Assembly: GCA_002221725.1 (NCBI GenBank)
Contig: NJFT01000114.1
Span: forward strand, 58,908 to 122,907
DNA: 64,000 nucleotides
Source of the DNA: Scedosporium boydii
Taxonomy: Eukaryota > Ascomycota > Sordariomycetes > Microascales > Microascaceae
Direction: 5' to 3'
The notes beneath the pieces are model-generated. The model was given only the letters and a program-made list of their open reading frames with translations, had not been told where the DNA came from and did no database searches. Numbering within the stretch: the first letter of the stretch is position 1; each line of letters begins with the position of its first letter. The position numbers and the translations under genes are program-made. Positions 42,931 through 55,933 of the stretch are shown here, piece by piece.

Positions 42931-45394
42931 GCAAAGGCGAGTTCATCTAGTAGGTAGTGCAAGATTCCTACTCACTCGATGCAACAAATTCAGAGCCTGC
43001 TCCGCCCATTTACTAAGAATCAAGAGCAGGTTAGTATTGAAATTGCCGGCCTCTTGCAGTGGAAGCTAATGTGGGGATTCGCAGAAAGTTACTCGCAAAA
43101 GACCATGAGTGAAACGGCGGTTTAGTCCACACAATGGCAATACCACAGAGAAAGCATCCCTTCCAAGTTGGGAATTGCGTTGACAATTTATGCCAGATGT
43201 AGGCCATGGGAAATGACTCCTGAGGTGGCATATCGGGCATCAACAATACTCTGAACGTCTCAACCACCCTTTCTCTTACACTCCCAAAAGGCAGACAGAG
43301 GGACATGGCTATTGCATAACCACCTCCCGCTTTGCGTGCGTTGGACTTCTTGGAGACCGAAACTTTCCGTGGAGATGCAGATTATTGGTAATTCACTGCA
43401 CTTTTGGGTCATGGGGCGGAATGGCGTCGAAAGGCGGTAAGAGGCCTTTCCGTGTAAATGGAACAGGTTCATGCCCAAGGGCCTTCTCCCCGGGGAAAAG
43501 AGGGATTGTCTGCCCGCATCATAGCTAATAAAACGATGAGCAAACAAATACGATACTTTATTGATCCATTACGACGCAGCGTTGGCCTTGGAATATTACG
43601 TTACTGCGGATGGCATTGATAGGAAAGGGGGAGACGGCCGGAGGTTCATCCAGGCTGTCAATATTGTGTCAATGGAAGATAGGCTTTCGGCCCCATTGCA
43701 GGAAACGGACGCCTCGTGTTCCGTGTATACCATGGGGACCAGGCTCTCGGGAAGGTATCAATGATTGATTCGGTACTCCCACCGTCTTAATCACTGGTGT
43801 GTATTAGTGGTAGGATACTTCGATATGGCTCGCATGTTACAGAGACTCCTGCCTCCCGCATGACTTGTCCAAGTGGTCTGCCATGTTTTTTTCTACTTCT
43901 TGGTCGCCTTTTCGGGAACCAAAGTGTATGGTGCCATACTTCTTGACCGCAGCCGAACCTCACATAGGCCAAGAGCCTGCCAATACTTTGTGCGCCATAA
44001 ATACTGTCATCTAGTTTGGCTTAGCGCGGCGAATCTGCGGTCTAGACCGCGCCGTTGCCGTGGGTAGGCAGAAGGGCATCTAGGAAGCCAGAGGGGGAGG
44101 AGATAATACATGATCGCTGAAAGTTCAGGCGCCCAGAAAGCATGCCATGCAGCACCTTGCAGTATCACGCAGCATGGCGCAGACACCAAATTTCGGAGAG
44201 CCAACCAGACACAACTAGCTACCCAATAGGGTAGCCTTAAATTCTCAGACCGGTGATGCCCTCCCTGTTCGGCTGAAATTTTCAGTATTGGCTCACCCGG
44301 AGTGTCTGCCTCTTGTTAGCAGTATGGAATCGACACAGGCGAATTTTGGTTGGGAATCAACCGAATCTGCGCTGTTCTCGTAGAGATTCACGAGCATCCG
44401 CAGTCCAAGCAAACGTTTAATCGCGGCCAACATCTCCCATATTTACTTCCCGCCTCAAGCCCATAGAGCCTGCAGCACATTACGACCAAGAGGGGGGGAG
44501 ATGAGTACCAGGATGTGTACTCTCCTGGAATGATAAAAAGCCTTGGTTGCGGCCTCGATGAAAGTCGAAAAAACGTCCTAGTCCAAATCTGCCTGGGAGG
44601 CCGCCCGTTTCTCAAGTATTGCATCACACAAACCAGGGAGCCTTCTAGTTTTCTCTTGGCTGAACTTAGCATCATGGCTGTCGTAACCATCAGCGACTAC
44701 CGTCTGCGGAAGGACGACCTCGAAAGCCTTTTGCAAAGCATCTTTAACGGCTACAGCATTGCTGTCAACGTAAGGCAGACGATTACACCCGGGTCCTAGA
44801 GACATCACTAGCAGCGGAAGCTAATCGTGGATGGCTCAGCAATCCGATGACGGGTACATAGCAAATCTGCCTCGACAACTAACCCAGGTAAGAATTACAA
44901 TTCCGTCTCTCCGGCGTCAGGCCAAAAAGCGGTGTGGCACTGCGCAGCACCACCAGGTGGCTCTGCTAACGGAAAGTGTAAAATACGAAGGAAGAGATAC
45001 GGAGAGTCGACTCTTTGAGAGAATGAAGTCAGGAGATGGGCAAGCGTTGGAGTACGGTACGCCCAGAATGTTGGCGGCGTGGGACTTTTTCCCCCTTCCT
45101 TTTCTCTCTTTTCTCTCTTTTCTCTCATTTCTCTCATTTTCTTTTTTGGTGAGGTTGGTTTGGTGAAGCGATGGAGAAGACCAAGCTGCGGTCAACCCGG
45201 GGGTAGCGTCTCGGGCTCGCACAACCGGTTTGTCCGTCACCAGCATTGAGCAGGCTCTACATTGAGCAGGCTCTTCAACGTAATTTGCCCCCATATAAAT
45301 AGTCCACAACCGCGCGCTTTTCATCTTAAGCCCACTGAATGGCTTTCAAGACCCTAAGCAGCCATTTACCGTTATTTACTGTGTCATTTAGACA
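42931..45394. other. Spacer upstream of the CorA-like gene
   Basis: 2.5 kb of AT-balanced sequence with short ORFs lacking known motifs. A CTCTTTT-type pyrimidine microsatellite lies at about 45095-45145. The right end is the leader of the CorA-like gene. Confidence 0.4.
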
Positions 45395-47693
45395 ATGCCA
45401 ACCATGCAAGTCGTTTCTCTCGATGAACTTCACGATAGCAGCCGGAATCACGCCCAGTATCCGGAGAACCTTATTCGATATGCGCGTCCCAGGTACAAGC
45501 TATGTGAGATGCGCAAAACCCTCGACTCTCTGTGTGGTTCCGGGTCAGGTCCCCACGACAGTTTTAAATTATTTGACACCAATGGAGGGAATAATCGCAT
45601 CAGCTTTCTTGATATCTTTGACGCGCTCCAAGGTGTGCCCACCATCTGCTCAAATCTCATATCGAAAATCTAGCGCTAACTATGTGTACATAATTAATAG
45701 AGCGCCGTATCGTTTGTGCAAGTGAACTCGGAATGTTGCAGGAGTACCTGGAGTCAAGTCCCAAAGACCCGAGGTTTCGATATGTGTAAGTGATGAAGTT
45801 GATAACCGGTTCCGGTGAAAAAGGTGACTTTTCACCACAAATATTGCCTCCAATGAGGTTTATGTTGATATTGATCTCGTCTCTGCCAGGTCCATTCAGG
45901 CACGGTCATCCCGCCATCCGCTTTCCTGTACGAGGGAAATGGTAACCTTCCTAGCGTCGCATCACCAACTACAGCCGATTTTCTTAGATGCTTTGTTTGC
46001 GTTCAGATCCAACTCATCGTGTAGGCCGTTGGATTGGTCCATGGCTACATTTGGCTTTGACGAAACCATATCCACCCCCGCCTCTCAAATCTCTAGCGTT
46101 CCTGCGTTAGGTCGGAGTGGGCGGGAGATTCGGCTATCATATCTCCTGCGTGGTGTGGAGCCCTCAAACTCGGTTCGCGGCTGGAAATGGGGAGTGAGGC
46201 AACTTGGCCTACACCACGTTCTCGACGTCGAGACGGGTCGGGCAGTATGGGTTTCCGTGAAAGGCAACGACAGTTTCAGAAAGTCCATGGAGGCCATTCT
46301 ACATGATGGAAGGACAAACAATGACAGCCAGCTCCACCCTTCGATGCTCTGTGACGTGAACGAAGCCGTTCCTGTCTCACTGGAGGTTCATCGGATGGCG
46401 ATCGAATGGTGCGATGCGAATTGGCGCTGGTATGCTTCCGACATAGAAGGACGTCTGAGGCAACTTATTGAGAAGGCATCCGCTGCAAGTGTAGATGAAC
46501 ACCCTCATTTTTTAACACTCCCTGAAGACGTGAGAAATAATATCAAGAAAGTAGCGAATACCTCCATACAAACAACGCCTACCGCGGCCATGAGCCGGCG
46601 TTCGACAATAACCACACTTCCACCGACGAGTCCCATGGGTATCCCGAGAATGGGGGAGTCATTCAGTTTCGGAAGAGGATCGACTTTCAGCTCCCAATGC
46701 AGCTGGAAGCCGGAGAAGCTCTCTTCTATCCCCTCCGATATGGAGAGGGCGCAAACGGAAGCCGATGCTCTGAGAATTGAAAGGGCAACTGAAGACAAGC
46801 TCGCACTCTTAGACGTATGCTCGGTCAAAGACCAGCAGCGTCTCCAGCATCTTTGTACCAGGGTTCAAGAAGCCATTGTCACAACGCGGGATAACATGGC
46901 CATTATACGTCAGATCAAGGAGCATTACTTAGCCGTGGTCCAGCTGCCAACGTTCCCGATCGGCATTCGGCCTCGCGCCCAGGAGAGCGTCATTTGTTTT
47001 GCCAAATTTATTACTAGTATCGAGGAGAGCATGGAGAGGCGAGAACGGCAACTGGAACAACTAGTGGGCCTCTCGCAAAACGTGAAGTCACTGGTAAGTG
47101 TAAACGGAACCGTAAAGAGGCGACGGTAGATCCGCTGGCTAACTTCATATTCTTGTCCTTTCGCTGTTTATTAGCATGACGCGATCCAACGCCACCAAAT
47201 CTTTGAAATGACCAAAATTTACTCCAACCACTCTAGCGAGACGGCGAAGCAGATGAAGGAGATCGCAGCGCAGAGCAACGAAACTACGAAGCGAATGAAA
47301 GAACTCGCAGCGCAGAGCTACGAAACTACGAAGCGAATGAAAGAGCTCGCGGTGCAGACGGCTAAAGATACGGGGTCCATGCATAAATTCACCGTCATTA
47401 CACTGGTGTTCCTCCCGCCCACTTTTATAGCTGTATGCCTCCTAGTAATTCTGCTGCTATTACTATTGTTCATGGCGCCGCTGACAGGCGACGAACCTCA
47501 GACCTTCATCCAGACGGGGATATTTGACTGGGATCAGGAACACTCGAAGCCGATTGCGGGTAGCTTTGCAATAAGGACAACGGCGTTCGGGGTCTTCCTA
47601 GTATGCGTTGCTTTCACGTCAGGGTTCATTTTGCTATGGTTGTACTTCATGCGAACGAGAAGAACTTTATCAAAGAACGAGGTTATGGTCTAA
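45395..47693 (+). CDS. Fungal CorA-like membrane protein
   Basis: Four exons: 45395-45632, 45701-45785, 45890-47093 and 47175-47693, with introns of 68, 104 and 81 nt. Product 681 residues. The N-terminal cytosolic part (...RRIVCASELGMLQEYLESS..., then SYLLRGVEP, LHHVLDVETGRAVWVSVKG) is typical of fungal CorA-like transporter domains. A long helical region with repeated MKE(I/L)AAQS(N/Y)ET units (about residues 530-573) leads into KDTGSMHKFTVITLVFLPPT and two membrane spans (about 581-608 and 640-670). The classical GMN signature of Mg2+ channels is absent, as usual for these fungal proteins, so ion transport is not assured. The gene lies inside the interval bounded by the 1-kb repeat copies. 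Confidence 0.85.
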
Positions 47694-48983
47694 TAATAGA
47701 AATGAATTTTCGTCGGGTGAACATTGCAGACCAGTTTCCGTTAGAGGGAATATAAGTGCCTATTTCGGCTGCGTGTGAAGATGACTTACTCTCGAACTAA
47801 GATTGATGTTTTCTCTATCCACCCGATTGATCTTTTCGAAGTATCTCGATGTGTTGTTTCTACGAGCACCTTGTTTTTCGACAAATGTCAAATCCCAAAG
47901 GACTGGCTGCCCACAGCTGATCGGCTCAGGCTGACCCCAAGGCTCGTTCCGTTTCGCCACCTTAGCACTGACTATGTACACACCCACGATACCTCCACTG
48001 ACCGAACGCCACGAAGCAGCGTCGACCACAAATCCGTAAAGTACTACCATCCTACACCCTACACCCAAGAACCCCCTATCCTCCAGAAACCACAATAATA
48101 GAGTAAATAATATAGGCACCGGTCGATTGATTTTGTAATGGAGATTCCGAATATTATTTTCTTTTATTTTTTAATAATTTATTTTACATATTGGTAATAG
48201 GCGATCGATTGTAGAATGGAAAGCTACCAAATTTGTGGTAAACACCCATTTGGGTTGTCGTTGGATTTGAGTTCGAAAATGACCAGCTGCTACTTCGTAC
48301 GTATGTAAGTTTATGGGGGACGCACGGGCAACGTCAAATCAATTTGACGTATGTCTCAATTTGATGTATGTCTCAATTTGACCTATGCCTTTTTCTAGTT
48401 TGGGGAACGTTCATTGCCTGGTTCGCCATTGTGGCTCAGCCTCAATGAAATACTAAGACTAAGGTAGCCAGACCGGGGCTTGGGTATTTTCCGCCTCTCC
48501 AACATCTCCTTTCCCCCATCATCACCGAATGTGGGGATTGCCTTCTTCCGCTGCGGTTCTGGGACATTTGTATGTATTGCCAATAACTGTATATATACTC
48601 GGCTGGGTATAATTGTAAACTCGGACTTTCGACTGATAGGACCCAAATTTCTGGCACGCCTTTCTTCCACACATTCTTCCTCACACCCAAGTCGGTACTT
48701 CCTTATATCAAATTAGGGCCTACCATCTTCACGTCATAGTTTTACTTACTTCTCCCTCCCGTACTTCACAACGCCGTTGAAATAAACAAGCGGACTGGCC
48801 GGGGCCTCTCCTCCCGATAGGAGGCCACCTCGCAACAAGCTTTCGTATACTGGATATGAAGCTACGGGCTTTCCGGCTCCAATCAACCCCGGATCCTCAA
48901 CCTCATATTCTTCGTTCTACACGGCCCGCCCACCTCAGGATTCTGCCTTTTGAACCTGTGACGCTCGACCCCGGTACCTGGCC
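47694..48983. other. Spacer upstream of the kinase gene
   Basis: 1.3 kb, AT-rich near 48090-48200, with a 17-bp tandem repeat. No gene recognised. The right 250 bp act as leader and promoter for the kinase gene. Confidence 0.4.
48339..48389. repeat. 17-bp tandem repeat, three copies
   Basis: Units 48339-48355, 48356-48372 and 48373-48389, consensus TCAATTTGAYGTATGTC. The first two differ at one base and the third at three or four. Non-coding. Confidence 0.9.
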
Positions 48984-51701
48984 ATGAGTCAAAAGCCTTG
49001 GACCGCGGGTTATTGTTGCCCAGAATTTTTTGACTTCATCAAGGCGAGGAAGAGAAATGGCGTTAACGGTATTGGTGAGAAGGTGCATTACATGCGGCGA
49101 TCGGATCTGGAGGAATTCTGGCAGGTTCGTAAGATTCGCGAGGTGCTCCAAAGCGCCAATCCCCCCATAGAAATCGATGCAGACAGGATTCGGTCGGACT
49201 TCCTGCCGATCTTCTCGGTACTCGTTTACATCCGCGAAGTTGGCACTATTGAATGGTTCTTGAAAGAAGATATCGATGGTTCTCGTCTGCCGCTTTCCGA
49301 GAATTACCATGTGGAAAAAGGCTGCACGATGACTGAAGAGGTTCTTGCAAAGTTCGTCAAAGAACAGTGGCTTTTCTGCCCCCTTAGCCTCTGTCGGGAC
49401 TACGACATCGGGTGGAGTAGGAGACCCTACAAGCGTGATCTCCAGGATCGCCATGTCATACCGATACCCGAGTGGCTGGATCCGTTGCCGAGTCACGATC
49501 GTGGAAAGGAAATCTATATAGTGGACTGGCCTGAGAGATTGGATAGATGTAGCGACTCCGGTCCCACAAAGGTAAATCCGCTGACCCATGCCCTATCCTC
49601 GGTATGGTAGGCCCAATTTAGAAGCTAACACAAATTTTCCGTTACAAAGGTTGTCTTTAAAGTGTTTGACATTGAGGCGAGAAGCCGGGGTGAAAAAGAA
49701 GCGACGATCCTTCACAATCTCCAGGACGCAAAGCCTCACCCGAATATTGTCCTGCCATACGGCTCTTTCATCCAAAGTGGACGGTACTATATTGCCCTTG
49801 AGTATGCCAATGAGGGCAGCCTCCTTGACTACTTCTACAGAGGACCCTCTTTTCCGGACCAAAGATCTCTGGAGAACTTCTTTGAACAACTTTTTGCGCT
49901 ATATTCTGCCCTGCAAAAATTGGAAGATCCTCGCTATAAAATGTTGGTCGGCTCAACTCACACCCTTTCGGGGCAGTGTTCCCGAGTATTATTCTCTTTT
50001 CCGTTCGATACGGCTGACAATACATAATACAACTTAGAGTCCACCGAGACATCAAGCCGTCAAATATTCTAGTCTTTAGACAGCCTGATGGCGGTCTGAT
50101 ACTAAAACTAACCGACTTTGAGTGTGCATCCACCTCTCCCCCCAAAGGAGCCGGTCATAGGACGTACTCGTCCGATGATGGAAGCCGAACATACAGTAAG
50201 TCACTTTTCACACACGAATCTTAACTAGTTAGTCAAATATTGACCTGGAAAAGGCGCGCCGGAACGAGCCGTCTTTAACAGCCTTGATAAGAGGGCTCGC
50301 CAGGCGCAGTCTACCAGCTGGCAAACATTCGAACTTGGCGCTGTAATCAGCGAGAGCTTCATCTGGGCCGCTTTTGGTAATGGGGGGCGCGAAAAGTACT
50401 GTGAGTACCGCAGAAGAGAAATTGTCGAGCGCAAGCCAGCAGCCGATCCTGCAGGCTATGGCTGTGCGTTTCATGATGGGATAAAAGTCCTGGCATGTGT
50501 GTCGGACTGGCATGGTCGTGCCGCCGGAGAGTTGTGGCGCTTCAACCATGTCTGCCACGCCGTGAGGCGGGTTTTGGAGGACCGCGTTCTAGTCCCAAAG
50601 CGTCGCCGACTAAAACCACCTATGAAAGTGAATGATGAGTTCCAGGGCTTTATGGACAGGGCCAGGCGGAGAGGAGAACTACCCCGATCGCACTCCCAGG
50701 TGCCCATGCCTTGGCATCCGCATTCACAGGAATCGGCGAATTTGATTCACTCCAACGGGGGAAGCGCCATAAGTCTTCCGATCGATCATGGTGGTTCAGA
50801 AGCTGTCAGTTATGACCCCACCGGTCTGGGCATCTTCCGGAACGCTTCAGGCAGGTCGAGAAGGGAGACAACGCACACTAGGCGCCAAGAAGAGCTCGAC
50901 CAGCCATCGCCATCCCACGCTGCGTACGACCCCTCAGCTGTCCATTGGAACCACCAATCACCGCATCTAACCTGTGAGCCTAAATCGCCGAGGATGAATA
51001 GCTGTCCCCAGAGCCCACAGATGATGACCTCCCGACGGCAGAGCGAGGCTACTTCCGAAATGCTATACGACGGGTTCGGTGGGTCATCGCCACCGGAGCG
51101 TGTATCGCAGTCGTACTATACACCTCCACAAGAACCCAGAATCACCGGTCATGGATCTCTCAATGGCACAATGCCAGGGTTTGAGCGCCGCCGTTATGCC
51201 CATGATAGCCGAGAGCAACCAGCACACATCTGGGGGACACATCTTTCTTCTCCGGCCCGACCGCCCAATTCTGCTCCGCAACTCACGGGTCAACTTCGTT
51301 CCCCCCTACTGCATACCCAGCCCCATGCCTCTGGGCAAATCCCGGGGCAACTCCCGGGCCAATTCCCTTCTGCCCTATTGCATACACCACATCAGAGAGA
51401 TAGGCAGACTTCACCTCAGAGAATTAGGGTTATGGGTTCCCGCAGTTACCACTCCAGCACTCAACGCCAGCCCGCACAGAACAGTGTTCCTCTCGACATG
51501 GTAGTCGAAGATATTTACATGGGCATGCGGGAGCCTACGATCGAGGTGCCACCGGTTCCTCAAGACGTCCAGAAAGACCTTGGAAACGTGCTTCTCTCGC
51601 GCTTAGCCAAGAGCACGGATCAGGATGGTGCTGAGGCACACCTAGCCCCCAAGCAGATTGAGCCACCGTGGTGGAATTTGTGGCAGAGATTTAGACGATG
51701 A
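48984..51701 (+). CDS. Fungal Ser/Thr protein kinase-like protein
   Basis: Four exons: 48984-49571, 49650-49942, 50038-50195 and 50254-51701, with introns of 78, 95 and 58 nt. Product 828 residues. An N-terminal region of about 195 residues (FLPIFSVLVYIREVGTIEWF, then LCRDYDIGWSR) precedes the kinase domain. Kinase motifs: candidate ATP-site Lys200 (VVFKVF), catalytic loop VHRDIKPSN (Asp298, Asn303), LTDFECAS (Asp320) and TYSAPE (residues 345-350). The magnesium-loop motif is DFE instead of DFG. The exon 2 donor (GTTGGT) is weak but is the junction that yields YKIVHRDIKPSN. The C-terminal 400 residues are disordered, rich in Ser, Pro, Gln and His. This architecture is common in expanded fungal kinase families with possible signalling or self/non-self roles; the function here is unknown. 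Confidence 0.85.
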
Positions 51702-51956
51702 TATTTGGAAGAAAATCCCAGGGACTGCGACATGGAGAGGGCTCTCTCTGAAGTGCTCGAGAGAGTGATGACATCTCCAAACGCCTTTGAGCCCACGACT
51801 TTTTTTTTTTTTTTTTTTTTCCTTTTTTCCTTTTTTTTTTTTTCTTCTTTTTTCAAGAATTTAGAAGGATGGCAACGCCTGGGACTGTTTTCGGACTCTT
51901 TTTCACGTTTAGCAGGCTATTTTCGACCCTTCCCTTACATTAGTAATGAACTCGAG
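51702..51956. repeat. Long poly-T tract 3' of the kinase gene
   Basis: T-runs from about 51800 to 51852 interrupted by CC and C, followed by T-rich sequence. Non-coding. Confidence 0.7.
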
Positions 51957-53020
51957 GCATAGATAGCATTTCATTGGGAATAGAAGTACGAAGTACATGA
52001 TTTGAATGGCGTAGTGCCTTTCCCTTCGGGGTTCGTAGAGTGCTAGGCCCCATGATCAAGAAGTATGCTGGGAGGAGCGAAGAGAAACATGGATGAAGCC
52101 TTAAATGAGCTCACAGTATAGACGCCCTTTTTATTCGACGAGGTTTCGCTAAACTAGGATTCAACAGCTTCACGGCGTTTCATGGGATATTGCTAACTCT
52201 GGTGGCACGGTTGGGGTGAAACAGTCGGTCTTGTTGTCATTGTCCGGATCTCGATGAAGGCTTTGGGTGGCTGCCGTCTGACATGGAAAGCTGGGATTGA
52301 AGTGTCCACTTACAAAAAGATCCTCCTTAATTCTCAAGTGATGCTGCCGGCCAATTGCCGCTGGAATCCAGCTGGAAACCCTCTTCTGATATGCCGGTGC
52401 AATTCTGACGCGATTGACGCAACTGCCGCAGTGCCAATGAAATTGCCGCCAGAATTGCCAAAACGAGACAGCTGTCCGGCCCGAAAGAGGACCGACTTCT
52501 GTAGAATAAAAAGCCTATGAGGCTATGACCTTTGAAAAGAGTGGTGCAGTCGATGCTTGACGACAAAAAGGTTGCATTTGGTGAAAAGTGCCCGACTGGA
52601 AAGGCTGGGCAACAAGCGAAGGATTCCACTATGGGAGAGGCATGAGGCTCTCTCCATTGAAAACCTCTTCAAATCGCTCTGCTTCGTTACTGGCTTGTAT
52701 AAATCGCCTCGAGCGTCACCGGAAGGTGCATCTCTTGGAATCTATAGAATTTGAGGTAGGAAACCCTAAGAGTGGGCCGAGAAGCTCGGACTCGCTCCTT
52801 CCGCCCCAATCCCTCGTTTCTTCACAATTGAATCACCCAAGCCCGATCTCACGATGGAGTCTCAAAGTAGTTTACCCTCCCTGCTAGCCTCATACTGGAA
52901 ACTAGCTAGCGGGGTTAGCTAAGGCGGCATCGCCTCCGAGGGAAAGTGCATCCGTCCCCTCGGGACACTGTAGACCGAGTTCCCCGAGTTGACGTACTTC
53001 GGAAGAACGTCTAGCATCCG
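51957..53020 (+). repeat. Dispersed direct repeat, copy B (about 1 kb, diverged)
   Basis: Same-orientation partner of the segment at about 41890-42930 (see that entry for landmarks). Copy spacing is about 10 kb. The interval between them contains the CorA-like and kinase genes. Boundaries were judged by eye. Confidence 0.75.
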
Positions 53021-55745
53021 AGAGTAATTCGGAGATATTACAAGGTACGAAGTACACCGACGATCCAAGGCAGCTTCCCTCAATTCAAAAGTCGAACGAG
53101 AGAAGAAATGAGGGCCTCGCTGCGTGGGCAGGAAAGGCCTACACTAGACCGGAACCTTGAATTTGTTGTTAAGTAAAGTACGGGGTACAATTGCAATGCC
53201 CTTAACAGTGGATCGAAGGGGAAAAAAGGAAAGGAGCCAAATAGAAAAGTAAAACGGGAGCTCCCGAGCGTAGGTAGTCTACTTCGTAAGCCAAAGTGCG
53301 GCTTGCCAAAGGATGGGAATCGATCTCGGTCTGGTGATCCGTGGAGGGAGGAGACAAGGCAGGCAGCGCTCACCGATCAGCGCTCCCGAACGACGAGAGA
53401 GACAGAGAGAGCCCCCGCATTCTAGTCAACCCTAAGCGAGTAGTAAACTGGATCTGCACGACTGAACACAAAAAATTGAAAAGCTGAGATGTCTGAGGAA
53501 TGGGATTTGATATTCCTTCTCAGCTTAAACTGACTCGGCTGCACCTTACTTCGCAAGCTTCATTCACATCTCGCCGAGGAGCTGCTCAGCTCCTGGCAAA
53601 GAACATGCATTTGTGGAACCGGACAACATGCGACACAATCCGATTCTCGGTCACGAGTCCAACATTGACGTTGAGGCTGTCAAACATAAGCAAAAGTGGA
53701 AAACTGACCACAACGGACCGACATCAGACCAAAATTCTCGTCAAACATTAGATGGAGTGGAATGATTTTCCCACAAATGTATGTAAATACCAATTCGTTG
53801 AACTTGCTTTCGTAATGTATGCGTACGTATGAATCCCCTTCCGACCGATTTCTCGCCCTGTTCGTCTCTGCAGCGTCACACGGCGGGGATCCAAGAGTGA
53901 CGTTGTGCTCTCAATCCATGGACGCTACTGGCCAGTGTTAGCGTGTCCATTGTCAGACAGGGAGGCTCCAGCGTGCATGCAGTTCAAATTGTGTGCCAAG
54001 CCGCGAGTCTCCACAGCGCAAGCCCGGAAAAGAAGCTTGGATCGAGCCTTATCTTCAGGGTCCCATTTTCTGTTTGACATTTTTTTCCCATAACTAAAAC
54101 GTCTGGACGAGTGACAGTCCAGCATCTCAGGAAATCTTAGGAAATTACAGAACCGCACGCTTGCATCAATTCGATCCATCCCACACTTTTTGATTTTCTT
54201 TTCGCACTTTGCACACCCTCCCCTTGCAAGGAACGGCAATTTTTTTTTTTTGTTTCTTGTCTTGGTCTTCACCGACCTCGGTCGCTTTTTTCTCGGAGTT
54301 CGAGGGTGCTCTCCGTCAATGGTCGCCATGATTTTTTTTCCTGCCCTCTTTTTTCCTGCTGTAATTGGTCCCCATTCGGAGAATTGTCGTGTGAGGCAAG
54401 TGCACTCCAAGTAAGCATCGTTGATGTCATAAGTGCTGTAATAGGAAAAAGGGACGATTCCCAGTGGTTCATCAGTTCGTCAATGCCGTCACATCACTTC
54501 CTCCGACTCCTGGAAGGAAAGCTCATCCTGTCTGTCCTGCACATTCCGTCCTGTCCTACACCACCTCGTAAAAAGCCCAGACAAACCATTACTCAACCGC
54601 CAAGAACTCCCCCCACAAACTCAGCACCTCCGAGATCCTCCAATCATCGCGTCGCCGTTTAGAAAAAGTGCCCCAAATAGGCAGCCATTTCCAAAGCGCC
54701 GAGCGCCGCTAAAGGCAGGCTCAAATGCTGGGGAAAGAGAAGCGAAGGATGCCGGGCGGACGTGCAGCGGACCCCACAAGAAAGGACGACAACGGAGCAC
54801 TTTGAGACTCTTGATTCGCCCTGCTGTTAGTGCCTTAGTGCACAAGTAGCGTCCTTTTCGGTGGATTTTATGCTTTTGCGATTTCGCAGCCCTGTCTCGG
54901 GGAGGACGAGAAGAAAACAAGACAAGTTTGTGCGTGATGTCGACGAAGATGAAAGGATCGCCAGCCCAATAAATCCACTAGTCCAGTAACTTCAGTCCCT
55001 CTATTAACCTTTTAGTTCAAGTCCCCTTGATCGAACCTACCCCCGTTTTAGCGCACCAACTATTATTCTTTCCCTCGACAAATAGGAAAGCAAAATTGAT
55101 TCCAAGTCACCAAAGTCACCAAGCACATCTCTCCACACACACACACACCCCTTCATAACCTACCCCATTCTTCGCCCACCCAAATATACACCACACTACT
55201 CCAAGCACTAGGAGATTGATCCCTCTCATTCGTTCTCCCCTTCCAGTCCGGGGTTTCTTTCACGCCCCCCCACCCACGAAAAAGTGGCTTCCGAATGGAA
55301 AGATCGTAAAACTCCTGCAGGGTCTGGTGGCAACCCGCACGAAAATAATGCGGAACGCGCTCTCCATCTCTCTTTCTCTTTTCTCTCAACGCTTGGTTTG
55401 TCGTCGGAAAGCTGGATATTTCGCTTGGACCCTTGTAAGTACTTCGCTGTAATTTGTGTACGGCGCTCTCTCCCCTTCTTGCTCACTCTCGCTCGCTTTT
55501 TCGGGTTACTTCGTAGCCGCACCCCCGCGCCGTGAAACAGACACCCTCTTCTCTCTCCCCACTCCTTGTTGGCGCTGCGTGTAAGTGGGAATCATCCGGC
55601 GTGTGTTGGCTGTTTTATCTTCTGTTCGCTAGGATTAGCTGAAATGCTTTGTGTGCTTATAAAATTTCGAGGCCGGGTGTCCTCTAGTTCCATCCATATA
55701 GCCTTGTATCCCCCTCTTCCTTCCCTTTGACCCAGAGCTCTTATT
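53021..55745. other. Long spacer before the micro-protein gene
   Basis: 2.7 kb with no recognisable gene. It contains short T runs near 54240, an ACACAC run at 55136-55146 and pyrimidine-rich stretches increasing towards the right. The short ORFs here look random. Confidence 0.4.
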
Positions 55746-55802
55746 TATAAATCCTCTTCCCTTCCTCCCCCATCTTCTTTCCTTCTCTTCTCTCTCTTCA
55801 TC
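55746..55802 (+). promoter_or_regulatory. TATA box and pyrimidine-rich initiator region
   Basis: TATAAAT at 55746-55752 is followed by a nearly uninterrupted C/T tract to about 55800, then CATC and CAACA motifs. This layout is usual for strongly expressed filamentous-fungal genes. It lies about 185 bp before the 32-codon ORF. Confidence 0.6.
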
Positions 55803-55933
55803 TCAACATTATCCATCAACTCCTACCGAGTACAACATCCAACAGAACCTATCGAGAAAGCAACAGTACCAGACATCTTCATCCTCAATACTCATCCAAC
55901 TTCTATCCCCTTACAACACCAACCTTCATCAAG

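Noticed and set aside
41890..53020. Interval between the 1-kb repeats as an LTR retrotransposon or Starship-type cargo element
   Set aside because: No reverse transcriptase, integrase, tyrosine recombinase, TG...CA ends or target-site duplication could be seen, and the repeats are strongly diverged.
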